Assembly (NCBI GenBank): GCA_018292915.2
Contig: JACVVK020000379.1
Location: 25,001-89,000 of the forward strand
Reading direction: 5' to 3'
Origin: Batillaria attramentaria
Taxonomy: Eukaryota; Mollusca; Gastropoda; Batillariidae
Length of the DNA stretch: 64,000 bases
Shown here: piece after piece, positions 32,751 to 45,741 of the stretch
How the letters are laid out: each line of letters begins with the position of its first letter
Numbering within the stretch: the first letter of the stretch is position 1
Notes under the pieces: model-generated
What the model was told of the DNA's origin: nothing
Databases searched by the model: none
What the model saw: the letters and a program-made list of their open reading frames with translations, nothing else
Made by a program: the position numbers and the translations under genes

Positions 32751-33050
32751 ACAGACCTAAAAAAAAGATAGACCCACCGCCGCACGCTGCCACCGCTGCT
32801 TGCGAGTGTCGCTATCGCGGCCATCTTGCGAATACCAGAACTCAGAGGCTCTGTGTACAGGACGCCTCTTTCGAAATACAAAGTTCTTTAGAAAGACGTC
32901 ATCAGAAATGTGACGTAAGATAAATCGGACCAATGCTATGCGAGCTATGTAAACAGCTGATAGCGTCTGGCACTTCCAGGTACTCGCAACATGGCGCGCG
33001 GCGGCGTCACACTTCCAGCACCGCAGGGGTCTATCTTTTTTTAGGTCTGT
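32751..33050. mobile_element. 300-bp MITE with 10-bp target duplication
   Basis: Inverted ends of about 25 bp differ by a single A (acagacctaaaaaaaagata... on the left, 8 A; 7 A on the right read inward). They are bracketed by a perfect 10-bp direct repeat gatctgaccc (32741-32750 and 33051-33060). Further inside, gcggccatcttgcgaat and the complement of ctcgcaacatggcgcgc suggest a longer, decayed inverted repeat. A 9-11 bp duplication suits Mutator-like elements; that assignment is inference. Confidence 0.92.
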
Positions 33051-33200
33051 GATCTGACCCCAGCACAAGTCTTTCTGCGTGCAGATCTAAGGACCAGGGA
33101 TAACCAACAACAATGATGGTCATCGGTATGTCTCAGCCGCGATCTGGTCGCTAGATCTCACACACGAACAGTTGCTGGCATCCTTAAAACAACAGGGTTG

Positions 33201-33368
33201 GTAGGTGGACGTTTTAGGAGTTTAACGTCCTTTTCCACCACGTACGGATGAAATCGAAGACGGGGCAACGAGAAAAAGGCCAGCACAAATATTTGGCCCT
33301 AGTGGGATTCGAACTCACGATGCGAGGATTGAAAGTTCAACGCTCTACCATTCGGCTATCCCGGCTCC
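33201..33368 (-). mobile_element. SINE-A, full length, diverged
   Basis: Whole element recognisable; an imperfect duplication ttaaaacaacagggttg (33184-33200) and taaaatagcaggttg (33370 onward) flanks it. Confidence 0.9.
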
Positions 33369-33970
33369 ACTAAAATAGCAGGTTGCAATCAGGGTCCAGA
33401 GTGAGAGATCCGCTGAGCCATCGCGGCTAACTGTACTCAGACAGTCTAGGGTTTGGAGCGAATGACGTTTGAAGCGTTGTGTCTAGACGAATGATTCTGC
33501 GTTCTTGGTACAGCTCAGTCTTTATCTGCAGACTTGTGCATGTCAGAATAGCTTTTTATCTCCAGACTTGTGCATGTCGCAGGGAATCAGTCGCGGGTGA
33601 CTAAGTTTTATATGATTTTGCGTACACCGAGCAAAGACTTGCACTCATTTAATGCAAGCTTATGTTGTACTCGTGGAGCCATCGGGACTCAACATGGGAG
33701 TTACGGCCCCCTATGCAAATGGCGACTAGCAATAAAGCCGACCTGTATGTCAAAGCTGGATCTTTTGAGTTCAATCTGAGCGGAAGCTGATTTTTATCAA
33801 GTGGGAGATACAACAGCTTCAAAGGGCGTAGAGAAAAAGTACTTGGAAACTCCAGACAGAACAGGCGGTACCAAGATAGCTCAGTGGTGCCGTAGGCGTC
33901 AGACCGTCGGTTCTTAGTTGACCTGTATTACGTCACTGATATTTCTGCCCTACGAAGTCAGTCCGAAGAC
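33369..33970. other. No gene recognised
   Basis: A block at 33873-33915 (agatagctcagtggtgccgt) is weakly tRNA-like but has no B box in place. Confidence 0.4.
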
Positions 33971-34039
33971 TGACGTAACACAGAGATTTGCTCGTGAAGT
34001 CTGCCTCAGACCTCATGACGAAATCTCTGTATTGCGTCA
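33971..34039. repeat. 69-bp imperfect palindrome
   Basis: tgacgtaacacagagattt at the left pairs with aaatctctgtattgcgtca at the right, and gtgaagtctg pairs with cagacctcat across a 2-3 nt centre. A related direct copy of part of an arm lies at about 33929-33965. Confidence 0.85.
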
Positions 34040-34329
34040 TTTCTGCCCTATGAAATCAGTGCGAGGTCGTAATGCAGAGATTTTCACCGTGAACTGAGTC
34101 TGCCAACAGTCGCCCGCCGCTAGTGATTATGACGCGCCAGACTGACTTACGTCACACTCTGCTCGCCCCGTGTTTCAGATAGTCTGCTCATGATTGACGT
34201 CACCACGTGGCGATGTCTGTCTGACTGAGATGAGAGAGAGAGCGGTGATAGATGGAATTTCTCTTTCCCACTGGCTAAACTGCCCACAAAGTGCTTCATC
34301 ATCGTGCTGCAGCTACAATCCACCACCAA

Positions 34330-34720
34330 GCTGACCGTGACCAGCGCACGCGAGAAGCCCATAAACTTTACCTGGAGCATACCATCCGTCCAGCTCTGTA
34401 GGCCGACAACTCTTTCTTCCCTCGAACGCTGAGAGCCTGGAACAAACTTCCAACAAGCACCACCTCGGCTCCCTCACTGGAAACCTTCCGGGCAAGACTT
34501 GGCTGTAGCTTCCACAACCTGCAGCCAACCCCCGCCATCCCCCTAACTGTACTCCCCCCCCCCCTCCTGCCCCCCCCTCCCTCCCTTCCCTCAAATGTAA
34601 ATAGTTTTAACATGTTTAACTTTCTTACCTGATCACCCTCCGGTCACAGCGTCACACTGTTGAGTTATTAACGCTCTACGAGCCAAACTCACTAGTGGAA
34701 GAAAAAGAAGAAGCAGTGTA
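34330..34720 (+). mobile_element. LINE ORF2 C terminus with 3' UTR
   Basis: One plus frame reads DNSFFPRTLRAWNKLPTSTT, then SAPSLETFRARL, the usual C-terminal block of LINE reverse transcriptases. An in-frame stop just before it marks decay. The 3' part runs to a GAAGAAAAAGAAGAAG end near 34715. It is a different family from 23413-24860. Confidence 0.78.
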
Positions 34721-34772
34721 CGAATATGTACTGAGCCTGTACCAGTGCACGTCTGCTCCCTCTGTACTAAGG

Positions 34773-34950
34773 AGGAGAGCCGGGGTGGCCGAATGGTAGA
34801 GCGTTGGACTTCTAATGCCGCTCGGGTCGTGAGTTCGTATCCCGGCTTGGGCCAAATATTTGTGCTGGCTTTTTCATCGTTGCCCCGTCTTTGGTGTCAC
34901 TCGTATGTGGTGGAAAAGGACGTTAAACACCCAAACACCCACCCACCCAC
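34773..34950 (+). mobile_element. SINE-A, full length, 14-bp target duplication
   Basis: Bracketed by cctctgtactaagg at 34759-34772 and 34951-34964; intact head and tail. Confidence 0.96.
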
Positions 34951-35007
34951 CCTCTGTACTAAGGTCACCATACGGGGCCCTCACATTCACAACGCGGCTC
35001 GGCTGCA

Positions 35008-35187
35008 GAGGTGAGCTGGCCCTTCGCAACACCGTGATTGTAGTATGTGTTCGTGTCCGGTGCGTGAGAATGCGTGTGATTCACGTGAGCGTGCGTGTTG
35101 GGTTGGGTTCGGTTCGCGGCGCTTTGAGCCAGTTCTGGAAATTGGGCAAAGCGCCTAGACAATACACAGTTAATTTTATTATTAGTA
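35008..35187 (+). mobile_element. SINE-B, 3' half only
   Basis: Starts gagctggcccttcgcaac and includes gcgtgcgtgttggg, gcgctttgagc and the tail. Confidence 0.9.
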
Positions 35188-35188
35188 T

Positions 35189-35361
35189 CAATGATACGAT
35201 GCGATGCGATGCGATGCGATGCGATACGATACGATACGATACGATACGATACGATTCGATACGATGCGATGCGATGCGATGCGATGCGATGCGATACCAT
35301 ACCATACCATACGATACCATACCATACGATACCATACGATACGATACCATACGATACGATA
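35189..35361. repeat. Pentanucleotide array (GATGC/GATAC/CATAC)n
   Basis: About 34 pentamers in homogeneous blocks of gatgc, gatac and catac. It begins where the SINE-B tail ends. Confidence 0.96.
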
Positions 35362-35675
35362 AATTTGTTTGCTTTCATGATCGTACAGGAAAGAGTATTT
35401 TATGTGGCTTCAGTTGCTCCCCAAGGTAACCTGTTTCGAGAGTACAGGCGCACTCGCATGTGACATGACAAACGCGTGATAAATATTACACGGACCGCAT
35501 TGGACCTGTTTCCCCCTAGCCACAGCCACGCTGTGTTCCACACTCGGGTTATGTTAGAGTAGTGGTCAATTAATACATTATTCAATAAGGCCAGCGTGCC
35601 GCGAGGACGCGGTAATGCTATCGCGGAGGGAGGCCCTTCCGAGGTGATTCGATACAGGCTGCGTACCAGAGATGC

Positions 35676-36104
35676 AACACATAAGGTTGCAGATGACACC
35701 CTAGAAATGCTTTAAAATCCCCCCCCCCCCCCAAAAAAAAAAAAAAAAAAATTATAAAAAAAAAATCAAAAGTCAGGCAGCCATAGACTCATGTGTAGAG
35801 TAAACTTCAACAAATTCCAATTTTATTTTTTTTTACAATGTTGGCATCAACCACATACCCCCTCATTCCACGGTCGTCTGCTGACTCCTGTTCCAGCCGC
35901 CCATGCATACAAATAGTCCCTAAGTCAGCCTCATTTTTCCCTAATTTTACTATTACCTGTCGTGAAACTTGTTTACAAAGCCAACAAAAAGCACCAGATT
36001 GCCATCTTTTCTTTTACTCTGCACACAAATTTTAAAAGGGGGCAAAGATTTTCTACTATTTTTAGCGGAGTTCTTACTACATGACCCGGAAGCTAATACC
36101 GGTC
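35676..36104 (-). repeat. Dispersed repeat R3, copy 2
   Basis: Inverse of 15773-16162, with a poly-C/poly-A expansion at 35719-35765 at the position where copy 3 carries an AC array. Confidence 0.88.
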
Positions 36105-37145
<1,041 letters not shown>

Positions 37146-37522
37146 GCTAACACGCCACCAAAAGACATTTTCTCGATTTTCTCGTCCTTCAAAGGCCGTA
37201 GAAAATTCAAATGACTCAAAAACACCAACCTGATCAGAAACTTCACAATCCTGGAAAAAAAATTGAGGAAGTGACTTTTTCCCCTTTTTTTTTTTTCTCG
37301 CATAAATGACGTACGTCCAGTAATTCCTAGATTAACGGAGTCAAGGCACGCCGAGAGAGACATAAGAACGTCTGGAAAGATGTCGTCTGGAAAAAGGCCC
37401 TAAGTGTCACAGACTGGATGTGCGCTTAGGCTGTTCTTTACCGATGACAGTAGACATTAAATGAGATTTTCCTTTAAAGGGACATAGCGCAGAGGTCGTG
37501 TGTCATTCTAACAGTTTGAATG

Positions 37523-37525
<3 letters not shown>

Positions 37526-37587
<62 letters not shown>
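37526..37587. repeat. (GA)n microsatellite
   Basis: Pure GA, directly at the 3' end of the minus-strand LINE fragment. Confidence 0.97.
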
Positions 37588-37589
<2 letters not shown>

Positions 37590-37593
37590 AAAT

Positions 37594-37972
37594 GAAGGAG
37601 AGAAAAAGTACACTTGATAAACAAATCAAAACATACGTGGCGTGTGCCGATGATATTGCCTGTATGCCAAGTAAGAACTTCAAAGTCGTCACTAACATTC
37701 AAAAACATGTATGTAACACATTTCTATCTATACGGTCAGATGAGCGCGTTGTGTAGAATTTGTTTGAAGTTAATGATTTCGGAAACGTTTTGGATACTTA
37801 GTGGTAAAGAGTTCCATATGGATGCCCCTGAGAAAGAGAGGCTACATAAAAATTTTACAGATATCAACCCTTGGACGAGGCACTGGGGGCAGACTGTTCC
37901 TTTTGTTGTGTTGTTTATCATGGTTGAAATTAAATAGTTGATGAAGATATGTTGGGGCTTTGCGGCAAACAT
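37594..37972 (-). mobile_element. LINE ORF2 C-terminal fragment with 3' UTR
   Basis: On minus the frame reads SFSGASIWNSLPLSIQNVSE, then INFKQILHNALI and a stop at 37736. The remaining ~140 bp of 3' UTR match 30720-30862. It runs into a CT (minus) array. Confidence 0.8.
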
Positions 37973-38133
37973 TTTTTTTTTTTTTTTTTTTTTGGCTTTG
38001 ACAAAGTTTATTCCAATTGTGTATTTTTAACAAAATATATACTGTGGGCAACAATTTTGTGCATCAGTAAGCATTTGTTAAATTCCAGATGCTGTTGTTC
38101 AGGAAGAAGTTTGAGGATTTTAAACTTTGGGTG

Positions 38134-38181
<48 letters not shown>

Positions 38182-38460
38182 ACATGAATTAGGTAATTGC
38201 TGAGATGTTGGTTTTTTTTAAACTCTGTATGTGGGTGTCATGTTTCATGATTACTTGGTCACTGTCCTCTTTTTCGAACAGGAAGTTGGGCAAGATAACC
38301 CATTTATATGCCTGGTGAAAGAGAACGAGGGAATAAAGGAAGCACTACAGCAGGAGGAACGGAACATCCGATTATGTGGAAAAAAAAATAAACCCGGCCA
38401 TTTTTAGAATGCTGAATCAACACTCATAAATAACACGTCAAAGCCACTTCTAAAACATAG
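37973..38460. other. Spacer with poly-T and (GA)n
   Basis: Poly-T 37971-37994 and GA 38138-38180. No gene. Confidence 0.5.
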
Positions 38461-38636
38461 GGGGAGCCGCAGTGGCCGAATGGTAGAGCGTTGGACTTTC
38501 AATGCTCGGGTCGTGAGTTCGAATCCCGGCTGGGGCCAAATATTTGTGCTGGCCTTTTTCTTGCTGCCCCGTCTTTGATATCACCCTTATGTGGTGGAAA
38601 AGGACGTTAAACCCCCAAACCCCCACCCACCCACCC
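38461..38636 (+). mobile_element. SINE-A, full length
   Basis: Intact head and tail; a 10-bp duplication with one mismatch, taaaacatag (38451-38460) and tacaacatag (38637-38646). Confidence 0.95.
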
Positions 38637-38677
38637 TACAACATAGTAATTTTTTTTTAAAGAAGGAAAAATGGAAG

Positions 38678-38960
38678 AGAGATATGGTCAAGTGGTTAAG
38701 GTAGCCGACTTCGGTCCCTGGTGCGCAGCAATTTGCTTGGTTTTTTTTCCCCGTACCAAATCGGGTCAAAAGCACGTGCAGACTCGTGTTTACAGTGCCT
38801 GTCTCGCCGTCTTCAGGCTCTTGTACGCACGCGTGCGCAAAGTCGAGTGCACGTTAACAATCCAATTCCATGCGGGAGAGGCCGAGGAATTGAAAACAAC
38901 CACACGCTGTGCATGCAGGAAAAAGAAAAAAAAATAAAGCGGCAAGTGCCCCGGCGTAAA
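38678..38960 (+). mobile_element. SINE-D, probable tRNA-derived element
   Basis: Head tatggtcaagtggttaaggt has an A box like Leu/Ser tRNAs; the body is unique in this window and the tail is AAAAATAAAGCGGC with gccccggcgtaaat. Classification rests on the head alone. Confidence 0.55.
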
Positions 38961-39154
38961 TATTGAACTTTTGGAGTAAATGAACATTTCCAAAGCAGAG
39001 TATATACATCCCCGGGGGGGGGGGGGGGGGGGGGGGTATTGAGGAGCCAGAATTTCCCTCACAAATGTCACGGGATAATTGAATATACCAATAATAAAAC
39101 ATGTCCACTGGAACATAATGTACACGGAAATATAAATACACGGTCATAATATAG

Positions 39155-39310
39155 GGTGGGTGGGTGTTTGGGGGTTTAACGTCCTTTTCCACCACATAGG
39201 GTGATATCAAAGACGCGGCAACGATGAAAAAGCCAGCACAAATATTTGGCCCCAGCCGGGATCGAACTCACGACTCGAGCATTAGAAGTCCAACGCTCTA
39301 CCATTCGACC
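39155..39310 (-). mobile_element. SINE-A, outer head missing
   Basis: Duplication gtcataatatag (39143-39154) and gttataatatag (39311-39322), one mismatch. Confidence 0.93.
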
Positions 39311-39322
39311 GTTATAATATAG

Positions 39323-40746
39323 AGATTTATTTTATTTTATTTTTATTTTTTTTATTTTTTTTTATTTATTTTTTTTTGGGGGGGGGGGGGGGGGTGTCTA
39401 ATACAAGTACAATATTCAAACCAAAATTCTTATAAATCACAGGAACACCTGAAAAAAAATCGATAACAAATCCAGCTGAACATAGATTTATGATGGAACA
39501 CAGTGAATCATTTTTGAATGTTTTGTATAATTTTCTTCTTTATTTTAAAAAATTAATAATTTTCTAATTTTTTTTTCTAAATAAATAGCACAACAAAACT
39601 AACATTCTCATAAATAAAAAGTTCACGACAAATCTATAAGAATATTAATAATGATAAAAAATAAAATCCAGTCGAACCTAGATTTATGACGGAAAGAGAA
39701 CACCCAGCAATTTTCCGAATGTCGGTTGTAACCGTGGACGGACGTCCGAACAAGTCATAAAACTCTGAAACACGACCATGGGACGTGACAAGCTGAGTTT
39801 ATGGATTCTGCAACAGGGCGAATTGTATTTCCTAAAATGGTATTGATCGAGGGGCCCCTTAGATGCACAGAGCCCTAGTTAAGCGATTTATGGGTGGGGA
39901 GGACTTGGGGAAGTGCTGGCCAATATTCACAATACAAGCGAACAGCAAACGCCTTTGGGCTCCGGTGCACGAAGAGAGGCCAGGGTGTAAGCCTGAGACT
40001 AGCATGAGTGAGTGAGTTTTTAGGGCTTAAAGCCCATCTGTCACGCAAAAAAAAAAATCAAAAAACGTCAAAATACGTCAAAAACAACCATACATCAGAT
40101 TCAGCAGTATCTCAACTTTCAGAAAATACCTATGTTTACGCGCAACATTGTGCCTTCTTTTTTTTTTTTTTTTTTTTTTGCAAGGTGCTCCTCGCTTCAG
40201 TCCCTTGGTTTTTCGTAGAAACAAAGCATCCCATCCGGGGGATTTCCTCTTTCCCATCCGGGGATTTCAGGTAATATCATCATAATTTTATTTTAATCTA
40301 ATTCGCAGCTGAGTGTGCCTGCACTACTTGAAAAAAAAAATGCAAAGTTGGACAGAGTCAAAGGATGCAAACTGGTCTACGGGGCAGAATAAACCGAGGA
40401 CATGCAGGAGACGCTGCACCTTCATGCTAATTTCTCGAACTTCAGATTACAAAAAAGCGTAGAAAACAAATAGCAATTACAACTAGGTAAAACAAACATA
40501 AAATTAATACTAAGCGCACATACAGGAAATTTTGCAACTTATCATCTCCTGGGTAAGCCTAGCTTGACTACATACATCGCAAATAAGGCAATGAAACGTT
40601 TGTGTTTATGGACTTCTCGGTGATCCTAGCGGTCACGAAGCCCGATGAAGGTTAAATTTGTCACCGACGCGTGAAGGCTTCATTGCCGCAATGATGGCCG
40701 AGAAGTCAACAGACACAGACAGTTCATAACCATTGTAACGCAATCT
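39323..40746. other. Unassigned AT-rich spacer
   Basis: T-rich and poly-G run at 39330-39395; poly-T 40157-40180. An inverted pair gacttctcgg (40611) and ccgagaagtc (40698) brackets a ~97-bp segment. No exon recognised. Confidence 0.5.
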
Positions 40747-41374
40747 GGCCCAACTCTGTACCATCGGGTTTCACCAGTTACCCTCTGCACTGACCCGAAA
40801 TCGGCTAGCCGAGACTTGCGCCGAGACAAGTGATGCCTAAGAAGCAAAAAACAAAACTACTCGGTGACAAGGAAAGTGGACAGTTCTGGACAACTTTGTG
40901 GTCAACCTGGTATTTCACAGTGTGCACAGAAGCGGTGAGTTCTGTCGCATTCGCCAGCACAGTACATTTTGAACCTGTTTCGGGGATTATTGCCTGCCTA
41001 AGTTGTCTTCCTTGCCGCAACAAGCACGCATTTATCGTGGCTGAGCACAAAGTTTCAACGAAAAATGCATGCATGCTGCGCTTTTATGTATGCACGGGGG
41101 GCAACTCGTGCAGGTAATAATCTCTTTAACAGGCTGAAAATGTACTGTGCTGGTGAATGCGACAGAACTCACCGCTTCTGTGCACACTGTGAAATAGCAC
41201 GTTGACCACAAAGTTGTTCAGAACTGTCCACTCTCCTTGTCACCGAGCGTGTTTGTTTTTTCCTTCTTAGTGATTAGTTGTCTCGGCTCAGGTCTCGGTT
41301 AGCTTGTTTCGGGTCATTACAGAGGATAAGCGTAGTGAAACCCGATGGTAGAGAGTTGAGTCTGACCGTGCTGC
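40747..41374. mobile_element. Foldback element with ~220-bp arms
   Basis: The left arm (about 40747-40970) and right arm (about 41137-41374) are inverted copies with roughly 85-90% similarity by eye, sharing for example cagtgtgcacagaagcggtg and accatcgggtttcac. The ~165-bp loop between them is unique. Open frames within the arms mirror each other and are not genes. A related end fragment lies at 12612-12680. Confidence 0.9.
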
Positions 41375-43514
41375 GTGCTGTGTGACACACTTTCTGGCCC
41401 GTCTCTCCATTCGTAGGTCGCTTCTAAAAATACCTCACACCCTATCAACAAATAACTCGCAACGCAAACCATTTTCATGAGTGATCTTTCATTAATCAGT
41501 AATCACAAATCGTTAGATAAGACAAATTATGAATGGTTTGAGTGAAAAAAAATTTGTCAAGGAAAACCTACAAAACAACAACAAACAAAGGGCACTCATT
41601 TCTGTGCGTAGGCGAGCGAGGTGCGCACTGGCTCATTGGAATGTGTCTGGCCGGTCCGGATAGTTGTGCAGCGGGAACGTTTGAATACTGGGATTATTTC
41701 TGATAAATATTGACAACGTACTGTGTGATGTTCGAAGTGGGATTCGTGCAGCTTTGGGGTGACAGAGATGATGCTGTTCGGACAAGCGGTAAGCGAGGTG
41801 TCAGTGTACTCAAGCCAAGGCGGCGTTTCCAGATCTGCGACACACATTTTCCGACTGTGTAAATGACCACGTGGAACGGTTGCGCATCACTCGCCACTCG
41901 ACTTTCGATGCCTGTTAAAATTCTTGTTTTGCTTTTTGATCATGCGGTGTGGTAAAACGTTCGTCTCAGTTCCATTGACGAAAGGCTACTGGCCAGGTCG
42001 AAATTAGGCTCTTAGTCAGTCGTGACTAGTCATGTCGTCTGCTAATGAGGTTAGTGACCTTCGTGCACCGACTCGTGTGTTCATACGCTGGAGTTCCAAA
42101 CGCAGGTGATCATCGACTTGGGATCATCGTGGAATGATCGCCAGTAATTTTTAATGCGCTGACCAATGAGAGCGTCAAACTCGAACGTGATTGCGTTATA
42201 ATGGACGCCCTATGATGATATCCGATCGTAGTATGTCTGATACTATGAAGCTAAGTCTCACACTAGTCTAGTCTCTTTTCATGCATCGAATCCCAAGGGT
42301 TTAATGAATGGAGGGAGACTAAGAAAAAAATAGAAATTTTTCCTGCAGTAAAACGATTTTTTTCCGCCAAAAAAATGCTTTAAAAAAGGTATTTTGCAGT
42401 AAAACAGTCATATATCGGCAACCATGTATGCTTTTTCATCGTATATACATCTGTCTCATCGTATATACATCTGTCTCATCGTACTCCATCAAACCGCAAC
42501 GTTACACCCCGCGGGTACTACAAAGCAAAGACGAACAAACAGAACGCAAGCAGTGATGGTGGAACAGACAGATGGTGATAAATTGGGCAGAACGTAAACA
42601 GAAATTTGCATCAGACGACTGCCCGTGCTAACATACTATTGATTATCGACCGAATCAGCGAAACAACGTTTGCTGACAAGTAGAGATCGAGGCTGACAGA
42701 ACATGGTTTCGTGTCTCTCCTTTCATTTTAACGGTACCGTCACGCATGACCGAATCCAAATTGTTTCATCGGTTACAGCGTCGGGGAAATGCGTTTTGGA
42801 TGGTTTATTGCATATACAATTTCCCCCCAGGAACTGAACGCTAATTTTTCTCTTGGCTACTAGAACGAAATACGTTAATGCAAAGATGCGTGTCCGAGGT
42901 CTTTTCTGCATGGATGCTTTCGCAAGGGGCATTAGCTGTCGCGCTTTTAATAATTATTTCGGGATAGGAAAATGATCGAAGTAATCGGCTTCTCTATCAA
43001 AAAGTAGTTAGCGTAAAAATAACTACCTTGTTCAAGCACGGCTTGATTTTTGTCATTATTGGTAATGCTTGAGGTACGGTTGACTGGTTTTCGTGTTGTT
43101 TTGTTATTTATTTTGTTGTTGTTGTTGTGTGGTTGGTTCTGGTGTTTTTTTCCCTGTTTATTTACTTTCTGGGCCTTTTCAGTACGTGTATGCTTCTTCA
43201 TTTTATTTATTTATTTATTTATTTATTTTTTGTTCTTGTTTGTTTGTTGGTAGGTCGGTCGGTTGGTTGGTTGGTTGGTTGGGTGGTTGGTTGTTTTCGT
43301 TTGCTGGTTTGGTTGGTCGTTTGTTTTTGTTTGTTTGCTTGTTTTATTTGGTAAAACGGTTATCCTTGCAAATTAACTTGGGAAAACATACTCTGACGGA
43401 AATTTCAACGGTGTTGTCTCAATACTAATCACTCTTGTTTTGCCATCCCCTTTAAATTCTAGCTTTCATATCACAAAATATCCTCTCCTCTCACCCCCCC
43501 CCCCTCCCCAAGAG
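41375..43514. other. No gene recognised
   Basis: Mostly unique-looking sequence. A short tandem (atcgtatatacatctgtctc) lies at about 42439-42481; TTTA and GGTT runs lie at 43201-43285. Confidence 0.45.
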
Positions 43515-43688
43515 GGTGGGTGGGTGTTTGGGAGTTTAACGTCCTTTTCCACCATATACGGGTGATACCAAAGACGGGGCAACGACGAAAAAGCCAGCAC
43601 AAATATTTGGCCCCAGCTGGGATTCGAACTCACGACCCGAGCATTGGAAGTCCAACGCTCTACCATTCGCCCCCCCCCCCCCCCCCCC
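43515..43688 (-). mobile_element. SINE-A with poly-C in place of the outer head
   Basis: Body complete up to ctctaccattcg, then a C run. Duplication ctccccaagag (43504-43514) and cttcccaagag (43689-43699). Confidence 0.92.
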
Positions 43689-44099
43689 CTTCCCAAGAGA
43701 GAGAGAGAGAGAGGTGCCAAGCATTACTGTCCCTTCCCTTACGCCATTGATTTTTGCGGTACACTCCCTAATCCCAAAGGGCTGCTGCAGTTTCCGCTCC
43801 CGTTCACTTATTCGATAAATATTTGAGCAAATCTAATAGGGGGGGGGGGGGGGAGGGGGGTGTGTCCACATGGTGAGGAATAGGCTTTCGATGGAATGAT
43901 TATTCAACACATGCTGTGCCTGATGACCAAATCATTTCACTTGCCGGCTAAGTGGTGAGGGTTGTCATAGGGAGCATGGTGATTTCCCGCGAGTGATTGT
44001 TTCTTTATGCTTCTCAGCTTCCTCCATAAAATCTGGTTGTTGTTGCTGCTTTTGGCGGGTTTTTTTTGTGTTGTGATTTGTTTTTGTTTGTTTTTTCCC
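43689..44099. other. No gene recognised
   Basis: Poly-G at 43841-43860; otherwise unremarkable. Confidence 0.4.
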
Positions 44100-45660
<1,561 letters not shown>

Positions 45661-45680
45661 TGAGCTTCACGTGCACTGAC

Positions 45681-45741
45681 CTGTTACGTCCCAAACGAGG
45701 GCAAGAAGGCCACTGAAGATGATTTGAGTCACACAATCCAT
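45681..45741 (-). CDS. QVR/SSS-like Ly6 protein, exon 1 (signal peptide)
   Basis: ATG at 45741-45739 opens 20 codons (MDCVTQIIFSGLLALVWDVT) and one extra base before a good donor (aacag|gtcagt). The phase-1 end joins exon 2 in frame, making a Val codon, after which the protein continues EAGIGCYKC. The result is a compact hydrophobic signal peptide with a plausible cleavage site after V-E-A, directly before the first Ly6 cysteine pair. The first intron would be ~30.7 kb and filled with mobile elements. The exon is short and the link is by phase and logic only; transcript data would be decisive. Confidence 0.6.

Noticed and set aside
33873..33915. tRNA-like stretch agatagctcagtggtgccgt
   Set aside because: Only an A-box-like segment; no B box at the right distance and no cloverleaf.
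40830..41117. Frames on both strands at 40805-41117
   Set aside because: They lie in foldback arms and mirror each other.
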